From contig OY782760.1 in assembly GCA_963678205.1 (NCBI GenBank), positions 2,480,001-2,544,000 on the forward strand: a DNA stretch of 64,000 bases, written 5' to 3'. Shown one piece after another: positions 27,705 to 35,765 of the stretch (positions are counted from its first letter, which is position 1; every line of letters starts with the position of its first letter). The DNA is from G963556115 sp963678205 (GTDB taxonomy: Bacteria > Planctomycetota > SZUA-567). A program made the translations under genes and the position numbers. The notes under the pieces are model-generated. The model saw only the letters and a program-made list of their open reading frames with translations, did not search any database and was not told the origin of the DNA.

Positions 27705-27756
27705 ACCAACTCTCCTCAGGTCTTATTATTAAAACTATAACAATTTCATTATAGCC

Positions 27757-28358
27757 CTAAGCCGCATTTCTTTCAAGTGAACTCTGCTCCATCTCAATGT
27801 TTTTCTTTGATTCTGTATATCCCCGATAAGTATCGAGTAATTCAACCCGCATATTATGAATGTAATCAGGATCGTCAACTTCTTCCGGACTACTTACACG
27901 TTGAGTCAGTCTTCTATAAGCCGCATCCAGTTCAGCATCTGTCGGAGGATTGAGCCCCCCAACCCAACGCTTATCAATATTATTGACATTATTCTGCATA
28001 AATCGCATTCCAAATTCTGCATAAATCGCATTCCAACGATAGCCGCCAGCACTCTATCTTCTCTTATACTACTCTCTTCTTTAAAACTTAAAAGTTCTCC
28101 ATTATTTATCTTTTTAGAGAGTATATCAGCAGTTTCAAGCTTCTTGGCAGGTAGCTGCTTTGGAACCAATTTAGAAAATTGTACCGTTTCATAAGAGCTT
28201 ACAATTTTTCTTGCACCAACTTTTGAAGCAAGTGTTACCGTATCTACAGTAGAACTCAAAAAACCCTTATTACCGTCATCAACTTCATGATTAACTGACG
28301 TTTTAATACTTAATTGTTTTTTGCCGATATTAGGGTCGACTAAATTTATACTATTCAT
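27757..28358 (-). pseudogene. Unknown protein gene disrupted by a 23-bp tandem duplication
   Basis: ATG 28358 has AAAGGAG six bases upstream. Its frame runs 150 codons to a stop at 27906, but after MRFMQN it enters a duplicated 23-bp unit and changes frame. Removing one copy restores a single frame of 192 codons to the stop at 27757 (602 minus 23 is 579, divisible by three), with the C-terminal half continuing NNVNNIDKRWVGGLNPPTDAEL. The encoded protein is hydrophilic, without signal peptide, with no motif I recognise. As the sequence stands, only a truncated protein with a wrong tail would be made. Real mutation, phase variation or a sequencing/assembly error are all possible. Confidence 0.8.
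27991..28036. repeat. Exact 23-bp tandem duplication
   Basis: Copies at 27991-28013 and 28014-28036 are identical and abut. The unit is not a multiple of three and shifts the reading frame of the surrounding gene. Confidence 0.97.
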
Positions 28359-28453
28359 GATCAACTCCTTTAACAATAAATAACACTCCCTTACCTTTAA
28401 ATCGACAAAAATACCATAATTTCTTGAATAACTTTTATTTTTTCCTAAAGTAT

Positions 28454-28482
28454 TTGACTATGAGAGCGCAATAATATATAAT
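28454..28482 (+). promoter_or_regulatory. Sigma-70 promoter of the first ilvB attenuator operon
   Basis: TTGACT (28454-28459) and a perfect TATAAT (28477-28482) are 17 bases apart. The predicted transcription start, near 28489, is about 27 bases before the leader peptide ATG. Confidence 0.75.
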
Positions 28483-28515
28483 TAATAAAATTAATATTAA
28501 GGATTTAATACAATA

Positions 28516-28575
28516 ATGATAAATTTAACTAACCTACTACTCGTCGTCGTCGTGCTTATTACTACCACAAGCTGA
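28516..28575 (+). CDS. ilv leader peptide 1 (attenuation peptide)
   Basis: A 19-codon ORF, MINLTNLLLVVVVLITTTS, ending in TGA. It holds a block of three Leu, four Val, Leu and Ile codons. These are the end-product amino acids of the acetolactate synthase encoded next, as in the leaders of enterobacterial ilv operons. AAGGA lies 13 bases upstream of the ATG. The stop codon is five bases before the antiterminator arm, so a ribosome that finishes translation would cover that arm. Ribosome stalling when Val- or Leu-tRNA is short would leave it free. Confidence 0.85.
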   Translation: MINLTNLLLVVVVLITTTS

Positions 28576-28579
28576 GTAG

Positions 28580-28632
28580 CCGGGTTAATATTAAAGTTTT
28601 CCACAACCCGGACTGAAAAGTCCGGGTTTTTT
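28580..28632 (+). terminator. Transcription attenuator 1 of ilvB
   Basis: Terminator stem AACCCGGACT (28605-28614) with AGTCCGGGTT (28619-28628), GAAA loop and T-run. The alternative antiterminator pairs CCGGGTT (28580-28586) with AACCCGG (28605-28611). The two structures are mutually exclusive and lie between the leader stop and the ilvB start, a classic attenuation layout. Confidence 0.88.
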
Positions 28633-28657
28633 AATAGCCAATAGGAGAGAATCAATT

Positions 28658-30325
28658 ATGAAAGGAACAAAGCTATTTGTTGAAGCACTTCGCAATGAAG
28701 GGGTTGACACAGTTTTCGGATACCCTGGTGGAGCCCTGATCCCTTTATTTGATGAACTAGTAGACGCTGAAGACATCAACTTTATCCTTCCAAGGCATGA
28801 ACAGGCAGGAGCGCACGCTGCCGATGGTTATGCACGTGTTACTGGAAAACCAGGAGTTGTTATCGCAACTAGCGGTCCAGGGGCAACAAATCTAGTAACT
28901 GGCATCGCTAATGCACATATGGATTCAATCCCAATGGTTGCTTTTACAGGTCAGGTAAAAACTCACCTTATTGGTAATGACGCATTTCAGGAAGTTGATG
29001 TAACAGGTATTACACGCTCTATCTGCAAACACAATTACTTGATTAAAAATCCAGAAGAGATGCCGCATATTATCCGCGAAGCGTTTCACTTGGCAATGAC
29101 CGGCAGACCTGGTCCAGTAGTTGTTGACCTTCCGGTAAATATAACTACTACAGATATCAAAACCCCGGTCCAAAAAGATGTCGACCTTCCTGGCTACAAC
29201 CCAAAAATTAAAGGGAACCCACATCAAATTGAAAAAGCGGCAAAAGCTATTAATGAAGCAAAAGCCCCTCTACTATATATTGGTGGTGGAATCATTTCCA
29301 GTGGAGCAGAAAAGAGAGTAATTGAACTAGCAGAAAAAGGTAATATCCCAGTAACATCGACCCTCATGGGTCTTGGTGCATTTCCTGATACGCATCCTTT
29401 ATCTCTAAAGATGCTAGGAATGCACGGAACTGCCTACGCCAATTATGCAACCAGCAACTGCGATGTTCTTATTGCTGTTGGTTCAAGATTTGATGACAGA
29501 GTAACAGGCAAGCTCGATGAATTTGCATCAAAGGCAACTATTATTCATATTGATATTGATCCTACATCAGTAAGTAAAAATGTCCCGGTAGACATTCCGG
29601 TTGTAGGCGATGCAAACACTATTCTTAGTGAATTAATAAATGAAGTTAATGAAAATCCTAGAACTGACTGGCTAAAACAGATAAAGGAATGGAAGGAGAA
29701 CCATCCACTCAGCTACAGTGCTGATGGATTAAGACCACAGTATATTATTGAAAAACTCTACGACCTTACTAAGGATCAAAAAACAATTATTTCAACAGAG
29801 GTAGGTCAGCACCAAATGTGGACAGCTTTATTTTATAAATTCATCAAAAGCAGAACACTCGTAACAAGTGGAGGCTTAGGAACAATGGGCTTTGGGCTGC
29901 CAGCGGCGATTGGTGCACAAGTAGGGAAACCTGATCATTTAGTTGTAAATATTGCTGGTGATGGATCTATCCAGATGAACATCCAAGAGTTAGTTACACT
30001 TAGAAACTACAAGTTACCTGTTAAAATTTTAATTCTAAATAATGGTTATCTAGGAATGGTTAGGCAATGGCAGCAACTGTTTTTCAATAAAAAATATGCC
30101 TTCACAGACCTCAATAACAACCCAGACTTTGTAGATATTGCAAATGCATACGGTATAAAAGGCATAAGGTTAGAGAAAAAAGAAGATACAGAAAATATCC
30201 TCAAAGAAATGATAGCGCACAATGGGCCAGTACTAGTAGACGCCAGAGTAGAACGTGAAGAAAATGTATTCCCAATGGTTCCGGCAGGCGAAGCAATTGA
30301 CCGCATGATAGGCGGAATGGCATAA
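28658..30325 (+). CDS. ilvB: Acetolactate synthase large subunit, copy 1
   Basis: A ThDP- and FAD-dependent enzyme that makes acetolactate (valine, leucine) and acetohydroxybutyrate (isoleucine). The 555 residues show the catalytic Glu in PRHEQAGAHAADGYAR, SGPGATNLVTGIANAHMDS, the GSRFDDRVTG segment of the FAD domain, and the C-terminal ThDP motif from GDGSIQMN to NNGYLGMVRQW. Many features mark the biosynthetic rather than the catabolic enzyme. No regulatory subunit gene (ilvN/ilvH) is next to it. GGAG lies about 10 bases before the ATG. It is regulated by the attenuator just upstream. A close paralogue follows at 30591. Confidence 0.93.
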   Translation: MKGTKLFVEALRNEGVDTVFGYPGGALIPLFDELVDAEDINFILPRHEQAGAHAADGYARVTGKPGVVIATSGPGATNLVTGIANAHMDSIPMVAFTGQVKTHLIGNDAFQEVDVTGITRSICKHNYLIKNPEEMPHIIREAFHLAMTGRPGPVVVDLPVNITTTDIKTPVQKDVDLPGYNPKIKGNPHQIEKAAKAINEAKAPLLYIGGGIISSGAEKRVIELAEKGNIPVTSTLMGLGAFPDTHPLSLKMLGMHGTAYANYATSNCDVLIAVGSRFDDRVTGKLDEFASKATIIHIDIDPTSVSKNVPVDIPVVGDANTILSELINEVNENPRTDWLKQIKEWKENHPLSYSADGLRPQYIIEKLYDLTKDQKTIISTEVGQHQMWTALFYKFIKSRTLVTSGGLGTMGFGLPAAIGAQVGKPDHLVVNIAGDGSIQMNIQELVTLRNYKLPVKILILNNGYLGMVRQWQQLFFNKKYAFTDLNNNPDFVDIANAYGIKGIRLEKKEDTENILKEMIAHNGPVLVDARVEREENVFPMVPAGEAIDRMIGGMA

Positions 30326-30380
30326 GCGTATATAAACTTTTTTCGCAGACTATACGCAATTTATATTTAACATCTGTACA

Positions 30381-30410
30381 TGATACTCAACAAATATTCA
30401 TTAATAATAT
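30381..30410 (+). promoter_or_regulatory. Possible promoter of the second ilvB unit
   Basis: TGATAC and TAATAT, 18 bases apart, at the same distance from the leader ATG as in unit 1. A better-looking TATAAT at 30437 is too close to the leader ATG to serve it. Confidence 0.3.
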
Positions 30411-30445
30411 GAATAATTTTATAGAAAAAAAGACAGTATAATATT

Positions 30446-30508
30446 ATGATAAACTTAGCATTAGTAGTCGTAGTCCTAGTAGTAGTGATACTTCCTGCCA
30501 CAAGTTGA
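30446..30508 (+). CDS. ilv leader peptide 2 (attenuation peptide)
   Basis: A 20-codon ORF starting MINLALVVVV and ending ILPATS-stop. It contains seven Val, four Leu and two Ile codons, nine of them in one unbroken run of Val and Leu. The MINL start and TS-stop end match leader 1, so the whole regulatory unit was duplicated together with ilvB. No strong ribosome binding site is visible. The stop TGA lies one base before the antiterminator arm. Confidence 0.85.
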   Translation: MINLALVVVVLVVVILPATS

Positions 30509-30509
30509 G

Positions 30510-30566
30510 CAGTCTGGTAAGTTTTGATTTTTTTTCAGCCCAGACTGCAAAGTCTGGGCTTTTTTT
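30510..30566 (+). terminator. Transcription attenuator 2 of ilvB
   Basis: Terminator stem AGCCCAGACT (30537-30546) with AGTCTGGGCT (30551-30560), GCAA loop and T7. Antiterminator: CAGTCTGG (30510-30517) with CCAGACTG (30540-30547), eight perfect pairs. Relative to attenuator 1 a G-C pair has become A-T in both arms, a compensatory change that supports both structures. Confidence 0.88.
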
Positions 30567-30590
30567 ATAATTAAATACGGAGATAACAAT

Positions 30591-32258
30591 ATGAAAGGCA
30601 CAACATTACTAATAAAAGCACTTCTTAACGAAGGAGTTGATACAATTTTTGGGTACCCTGGAGCAGCATTGATCCCACTTTTTCATGAAATGGCAAAAGA
30701 AACTGCCATAAATTTTATTCTACCTAGACATGAGCAGGCAGGTGTACACGCAGCAGACGGATATGCCCGTGTTACCGGTAAACCAGGCGTAGTTATTGCT
30801 ACCAGCGGTCCGGGAGCAACCAACCTTGTTACTGGAATCGCAAACGCACATATGGATTCGATTCCAATCATAGCAATTACCGGTCAGGTAAAGACCAACC
30901 TGATTGGTAACGATGCCTTTCAAGAAGTTGACCTCACAGGCGTTACTCGTTCAATATGCAAACATAACTACCTGATAAAAAATCCAGAAGAATTACCGCA
31001 TATAATTAAAGAAGCATTCCATATTGCAACAACAGGACGCCCCGGCCCAGTTGTTATTGACCTTCCGGTTAATATCACTACAGCTGATATTAAGACACCT
31101 GTTCAGACCGAAATCAATCTTCCGAGTTACCGCCCTATTACCGTCGGTAACCCAAAGCAAATTTCAAAAGCAGCTAAACTCATCAACAATGCTAAATCAC
31201 CATTATTATATATTGGTGGAGGAGTCGTTACAAGTGGAGCTGAGAATGAGATACTGGAACTTGCTGAAAAGGGCAACATTCCGGTTACCTCAACGTTGAT
31301 GGCACTCGGTGCGTTTCCAGATACTCATCCACTATCACTGAAAATGCTAGGCATGCATGGTACCGCATATGCCAACCATGCTACCAGCAATTGTGACTTA
31401 CTAATTGCAGTTGGAGCAAGATTTGATGACAGAGTAACAGGTAAACTTGATGAATTTGCTACAAAAGCCAAAATAATTCATATTGATATTGACCCTACAA
31501 CAGTCAGCAAGAATGTTCCTGTAGATATCCCTATAGTTGGAGATGCAAAAAATATTGTATCAGCTCTCATCAAAGAAATTGAAGAAAAAGACAGAAAAGA
31601 ATGGCTTGAACAAATAAATGCATGGAAAGAGCAGTACCCGCTACACTATAATCAAGACGGACTCAGACCACAATATATTATTGAGGCGCTTTGCGAGCTT
31701 ACCAAGGATAGAAACACGATAATCGCAACAGAAGTTGGACAACACCAGATGTGGACATGCCTATTTTACAAATTCACTAAAAGTCACACTTTAGTATCTA
31801 GTGGAGGTCTTGGAACAATGGGTTTTGGGCTCCCTGCTGCAATGGGCGCTCAGATTGGCAAGCCTGATCACCTAGTAGTAGATATCGCTGGTGACGGATC
31901 TATTCAAATGAATATTCAAGAATTGGTAACATTGAAAACGCATAAATTACCAGTCAAAATCCTAATACTTAATAACAGTTATCTGGGTATGGTACGTCAG
32001 TGGCAGGAATTATTTTTTGATAAAAATTATGCATTTACCGATCTTTACGACAACCCCGATTTCGTAAGAATTGCTGAGGCTTATGACATAAAAGGGATGC
32101 TCCTTGATAAGAAAGAGGACACCGAAAAGATACTTAGAGAAATGATCGATTGCGATGAGCCTGTAATTGTTAATGCAATAGTTGAACGAGAAGAGAATGT
32201 ATACCCAATGGTACCGGCTGGAGAAGCAATTGACCGAATGATAGGAGGAATGGCTTAA
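30591..32258 (+). CDS. ilvB: Acetolactate synthase large subunit, copy 2
   Basis: Same length (555 residues) as copy 1 and aligned without gaps, roughly three quarters identical by eye. All catalytic motifs are kept: PRHEQAGVHAADGYAR, SGPGATNLVTGIANAHMDS, GARFDDRVTG, and the ThDP motif from GDGSIQMN to NNSYLGMVRQW. GGAG lies eight bases before the ATG. Both copies should be active. They may differ in substrate preference or in which amino acid limits attenuation, since leader 2 is richer in Val and leader 1 has adjacent Thr codons. No ilvN or ilvC follows. Confidence 0.93.
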   Translation: MKGTTLLIKALLNEGVDTIFGYPGAALIPLFHEMAKETAINFILPRHEQAGVHAADGYARVTGKPGVVIATSGPGATNLVTGIANAHMDSIPIIAITGQVKTNLIGNDAFQEVDLTGVTRSICKHNYLIKNPEELPHIIKEAFHIATTGRPGPVVIDLPVNITTADIKTPVQTEINLPSYRPITVGNPKQISKAAKLINNAKSPLLYIGGGVVTSGAENEILELAEKGNIPVTSTLMALGAFPDTHPLSLKMLGMHGTAYANHATSNCDLLIAVGARFDDRVTGKLDEFATKAKIIHIDIDPTTVSKNVPVDIPIVGDAKNIVSALIKEIEEKDRKEWLEQINAWKEQYPLHYNQDGLRPQYIIEALCELTKDRNTIIATEVGQHQMWTCLFYKFTKSHTLVSSGGLGTMGFGLPAAMGAQIGKPDHLVVDIAGDGSIQMNIQELVTLKTHKLPVKILILNNSYLGMVRQWQELFFDKNYAFTDLYDNPDFVRIAEAYDIKGMLLDKKEDTEKILREMIDCDEPVIVNAIVEREENVYPMVPAGEAIDRMIGGMA

Positions 32259-32322
32259 CCCCCGCACAATACACACAAAAATGTAGAATAATCAAAAAAA
32301 GCAACACACACTGCTAGCAAAT

Positions 32323-32361
32323 TAAGGCTGATCATTACGTCCAACACGTTGATCAGCCTTA
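32323..32361 (+). terminator. Terminator after ilvB2
   Basis: Twelve-base arms TAAGGCTGATCA and TGATCAGCCTTA, perfectly complementary, with an inner ACGT/ACGT helix. The following sequence TTTACT is only weakly T-rich. Confidence 0.65.
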
Positions 32362-32507
32362 TTTACTATCAAATGATCAAAAATTATCGATTTAAACAGA
32401 TCTTTTCGAGATTTTTTTATCCTTATTACAAAAAATCGACATTCTAACATGATTTTAGCATGGTTTTCAAGGTCTTTTTGAGTATAATACATAAAATTTT
32501 ATATAAG

Positions 32508-32548
32508 ATATCGATTTGTATATTTAACAATACAAGTCGATATTTTTT
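32508..32548 (+). terminator. 5'-leader hairpin with T6 before the NifU-like gene (possible attenuator)
   Basis: Arms 32508-32521 and 32530-32543 pair over 14 bases with one G-U, loop of eight, followed by TTTTTT. It lies 44 bases before the ATG and just after a -10 box, so it would form in the mRNA leader. No leader peptide is visible. Confidence 0.6.
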
Positions 32549-32592
32549 GGTATTTTTATTTGGTTTATTGAAACGTAGAAGGAAAAATACTT

Positions 32593-33291
32593 ATGAGTAA
32601 TTTCACCCATGAAGTAGAGCAAATGTGTCCTGTCAACAAGGGAGCAAAACACGGCCCTGCTCCTATTCCTCAGGAAGGCAAATGGACAAAATCAACAGCA
32701 ATTGAGGACATCAACGGTTTTACACACGGTGTTGGCTGGTGTGCACCTCAACAGGGAGCATGTAAGCTCACTCTCAACGTGAAGAACGGTGTAATTGAAG
32801 AAGCTCTTGTTGAGACACTTGGTTGTACAGGTATGACACACTCAGCAGCTATGGCTGGTGAAATTCTTCCTGGAAAAACTATCCTTGAAGCTCTTAACTC
32901 TGACCTTGTTTGTGATGCTATAAACACTGCTATGCGCGAACTATTCCTACAGATCGTTTACGGTCGTACTCAATCTGCATTCTCTGAAGATGGTCTTCCA
33001 ATCGGTGCTGGTCTTGAAGACTTGGGTAAAGGCCTTTGTAGTGTAACTGGTACAATCTACAGTACACAAGCAAAGGGTGTTCGCTACCTAGAAACAACAG
33101 AAGGCTACATTACTGAGATTGGTCTTGATGCTAACGACGAAGTAATCGGCTATAAATATGTCAAGACTGGTGTAATGATGGAAAACATTACTCAGAAGGG
33201 AATGAATCCAGCAGAAGCACTTGAAAAGGCTACCGGAACATATGGTCGTTTTGCAGATGCTGCTAAAACTATCAACCCAAGAGTTGAATAG
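32593..33291 (+). CDS. NifU/IscU-like iron-sulfur scaffold-type protein
   Basis: A 232-residue protein. Residues 45-100 follow the NifU N-terminal fold: GWC (Cys50), Cys57, a KLTLNVKNGVIEEALVETLGC strand with Cys78, then MAGEILPGKTILEAL. The third canonical scaffold cysteine (HCS) is missing; other cysteines are at 12, 107 and 149. The C-terminal part (about 145-220) is not found in IscU. Annotated relatives are usually paired with a GGGtGRT protein, as here, where it follows after 61 bases. AAGGA precedes the start. Codon use looks like a well-expressed gene. The true role, Fe-S assembly or something else, is not known. Confidence 0.7.
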   Translation: MSNFTHEVEQMCPVNKGAKHGPAPIPQEGKWTKSTAIEDINGFTHGVGWCAPQQGACKLTLNVKNGVIEEALVETLGCTGMTHSAAMAGEILPGKTILEALNSDLVCDAINTAMRELFLQIVYGRTQSAFSEDGLPIGAGLEDLGKGLCSVTGTIYSTQAKGVRYLETTEGYITEIGLDANDEVIGYKYVKTGVMMENITQKGMNPAEALEKATGTYGRFADAAKTINPRVE

Positions 33292-33352
33292 TCCACACAA
33301 TCTGCTTTCTGTTAAAAAAAAATTAACTATATTTAATCTTAGGAGATGATAA

Positions 33353-34348
33353 ATGGCATTATTTGAAGGATATTCACGCCGAATCAAACAGATCGAAGCT
33401 TTGATCAGTCAATACGGCATGTCTACAGTTGAAGATTGCGATAAGGTATGTAAGGAAAAAGGTCTTGATGTTTGTCAGATCGTCAAAGATGTACAGCCAA
33501 TCGCTTTTGAAAATGCAGGTTGGGCATACACTGTTGGTGCGGCAGTTGCGATCAAAAAAGGTCAGACAAAGGCTGCTGATATTGCTTGCACAATTGGTGA
33601 AGGTCTTCAGAGCTTCTGTATTCCAGGTTCTGTTGCAGACGACCGTAAAGTTGGTATTGGACACGGCAACCTTGCTTCAATGCTACTCAAAGAAGAAACA
33701 ACTTGTTTTGCTTTCACAGCTGGTCATGAATCTTTCGCAGCTGCTGAAGGAGCTATTGGCCTTGCACGTTCTGCAAATAAAGCACGTAAGGAACCTCTAC
33801 GAGTTATCCTTAACGGTCTTGGTAAAGACGCTGCTCAGATCATCAGTCGTATCAATGGGTTTACACACGTTGAAACTGACTTTAACTATGCTACAGGCGA
33901 AGTTAAAGTCGTAAGTAAGAAGCCATATTCTGAAGGTGAACGCGCTGCAGTAAACTGCTACGGTGCAGATGACGTACGTGAAGGTGTTGCAATTATGCAC
34001 CTAGAAGACGTAGACGTTGCAATCACTGGTAATAGTACAAACCCAACACGCTTCCAACACCCAGTAATGGCAACATACAAGAAAGAATGTATCCTTAAGG
34101 GTAAAACATTCTTCTCTGTTGCTTCAGGTGGAGGTACAGGTCGTACTCTACACCCAGATAATATGGCAGCAGGTCCTGCGTCATATGGTATGACAGATAC
34201 AATGGGGCGTATGCACAGTGACGCACAGTTCGCTGGTTCTTCATCAGTTCCTGCACACGTAGAAATGATGGGACTAATAGGCATGGGTAACAACCCAATG
34301 GTTGGTGCATCAGTAGCTGTTGCAGTAGCTGTTGAAAAATCAAACTAA
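33353..34348 (+). CDS. GGGtGRT protein (uncharacterised family)
   Basis: A 331-residue protein carrying the name-giving GGGTGRT motif at 259-265, followed by LHPDNMAAGPASYGMTDTMGRMHSDAQFAGSSS. Eight cysteines (29, 33, 41, 79, 89, 118, 202, 246) could bind a metal or cluster; Cys29, Cys33 and Cys41 are close together. No signal peptide or membrane helix. AGGAG lies seven bases before the ATG. It is paired with the NifU-like gene upstream. Function is unknown; the Gly-rich motif could bind phosphate or a nucleotide (inference). Both proteins contain the string INGFTH, which may be chance. Confidence 0.85.
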   Translation: MALFEGYSRRIKQIEALISQYGMSTVEDCDKVCKEKGLDVCQIVKDVQPIAFENAGWAYTVGAAVAIKKGQTKAADIACTIGEGLQSFCIPGSVADDRKVGIGHGNLASMLLKEETTCFAFTAGHESFAAAEGAIGLARSANKARKEPLRVILNGLGKDAAQIISRINGFTHVETDFNYATGEVKVVSKKPYSEGERAAVNCYGADDVREGVAIMHLEDVDVAITGNSTNPTRFQHPVMATYKKECILKGKTFFSVASGGGTGRTLHPDNMAAGPASYGMTDTMGRMHSDAQFAGSSSVPAHVEMMGLIGMGNNPMVGASVAVAVAVEKSN

Positions 34349-34367
34349 TTAGTTTTAAATTTATAAT

Positions 34368-34400
34368 TTATATCCCTCATTTACCAATTGAGGGATATAA
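34368..34400 (+). terminator. Hairpin terminator after the GGGtGRT gene
   Basis: A perfect 12-bp stem TTATATCCCTCA / TGAGGGATATAA with a nine-base loop, 20 bases past the stop. The T-run is poor. A second small hairpin (34405-34430, TAATACC/GGTATTA) lies before the next gene. Confidence 0.5.
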
Positions 34401-34447
34401 TTAATAATACCGATAAAACATTTGGTATTACTGCTTAAGAGAAAAAA

Positions 34448-35107
34448 ATGGCTATTATTTACTTTGTCCGTCACGGGCAGACAGAACACAACGCAAATCA
34501 TATCATTCAGGGCCAGATAGACTCTCCATTAACTGAGCTTGGAAGGATTCAAGCAGAACAGACTTCCAAAGAACTATCAGACATTGAGTTTACTGCTTGT
34601 TACTATTCACCACTGGGCAGAACAACCAGTACAGCCCGCATTATTCTAAAACATCACAATATTGAAGCTCGCCCCAAGAATGATCTCATGGAATTTAATA
34701 TGGGAATTCTTGAAGGCAAAACTAATGACCATACACTACATGGCGAAAAATTTGAGAACTATGCGATATATCCTCATAAATATACAACACCTGTTGAGAA
34801 TGGAGAGACCTACGAAGCTCTTACTGAACGAGTATTCAACTGTTGTAAAGATATTGCAGGTGCCCACGCACCAGATGAAAAAATACTGATTGTCTCACAT
34901 GGAGGTCCAATCCGCTCAATTTTAAATCCATTAATAAACAAGCCACTAAGCGAATTCTGGCTAGCCCCAGATGTAACACCTGCCAGTATCAGCATTGTCA
35001 AGTGGGAAAAAAATACACAACCTGAATTATTAACTCTAGCTGGCATAAATAAAGCTGACATCAGTTACGATAATTCACGGTTAAATAAATTTATAAGACC
35101 TAACTAA
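34448..35107 (+). CDS. Histidine phosphatase (phosphoglycerate mutase-like), copy 1
   Basis: A 219-residue branch-1 histidine phosphatase. The RHG motif (Arg8, His9) forms the phosphohistidine, the second Arg is in SPLGRT, the proton-donor Glu in LMEFNMGILEG, and the second His in VSHGGPIRS. The family includes phosphoglycerate mutase, alpha-ribazole phosphatase and broad phosphatases; the short length and GILEG pattern favour a phosphatase. It is the first of four adjacent paralogues, with 13 bases to the next. Confidence 0.88.
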   Translation: MAIIYFVRHGQTEHNANHIIQGQIDSPLTELGRIQAEQTSKELSDIEFTACYYSPLGRTTSTARIILKHHNIEARPKNDLMEFNMGILEGKTNDHTLHGEKFENYAIYPHKYTTPVENGETYEALTERVFNCCKDIAGAHAPDEKILIVSHGGPIRSILNPLINKPLSEFWLAPDVTPASISIVKWEKNTQPELLTLAGINKADISYDNSRLNKFIRPN

Positions 35108-35120
35108 GGCTGAAAGAAAA

Positions 35121-35753
35121 ATGTCACTATTATACTTGGTCCGCCATGGACAGACAGAATACAACGCAAACAAGATTGTCCAAGGTCACTGTGATTCCCC
35201 ATTGACTGATCTTGGAGTAAAACAGGTTAAGGAAACTGCCGCTAAACTCAAAGATATAGAATTCTCAATATGCTATCATTCACCATTAGGCAGAACAGTC
35301 AAAACCTCTGAATTAATTTTAGAACATCGTGATATAACTAAAATTCCAAAGGATAATCTCAAAGAAATCAATTTAGGCACACTTGAAGGGAAAAACTTTT
35401 TTGACGTAAAATATGCTACGGAATTTGAACTTTTCTGGCGATACCCTGAAAAGTACACAGCAGAGAGTAATAACGGCGAGACCTATGATGCTCTTGAAAA
35501 ACGTATCTACGAATGCTGTAAAGAAATTGCAGACAATCATGGTAAAGATGAATCAATATTAATAGTTTCACATGGCGCAGCTATTCGCTCATTTCTAAAC
35601 CCATTGATCAATAAGCCCCGCAATTCATTCTGGTCAGAACCTGATGTTTCACCTGCAAGCATTAGCATTGTTGAGTGGAATCCAGATAGCAAGCCTAAGC
35701 TAATATCATACGCTGGTCATGCTGCAAACACTTTAACAACAAACCGTAACTAA
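35121..35753 (+). CDS. Histidine phosphatase, copy 2
   Basis: 210 residues, the closest relative of copy 1 in this array. Active-site residues are all present: VRHGQTEYNAN, SPLGRT, LKEINLGTLEG and VSHGAAIRS. The C-terminal SISIVEW segment is shared with copies 1 and 4. GAAAGAAAA precedes the ATG. The gap to copy 3 is 12 bases. Confidence 0.88.
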   Translation: MSLLYLVRHGQTEYNANKIVQGHCDSPLTDLGVKQVKETAAKLKDIEFSICYHSPLGRTVKTSELILEHRDITKIPKDNLKEINLGTLEGKNFFDVKYATEFELFWRYPEKYTAESNNGETYDALEKRIYECCKEIADNHGKDESILIVSHGAAIRSFLNPLINKPRNSFWSEPDVSPASISIVEWNPDSKPKLISYAGHAANTLTTNRN

Positions 35754-35765
35754 AGGAATAAACAA

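Larger units (their letters stand above)
32259..32592. other. Regulatory intergenic region between ilvB2 and the NifU-like gene
   Basis: About 330 bases without a gene. It holds the ilvB2 terminator (32323-32361), a perfect -10 box TATAAT at 32483-32488 without a clear -35, and a 14-bp hairpin with T6 in the 5' leader of the next gene. Confidence 0.7.

Noticed and set aside
27757..28008. Separate small gene starting MRFMQN
   Set aside because: Its start lies in the duplicated unit and its frame is the continuation of the upstream gene when one repeat copy is removed, so it is the broken 3' half of that gene.
30437..30442. TATAAT as -10 box of the second ilvB unit
   Set aside because: It would start transcription at or inside the leader peptide ATG four bases downstream, so the leader could not be translated.
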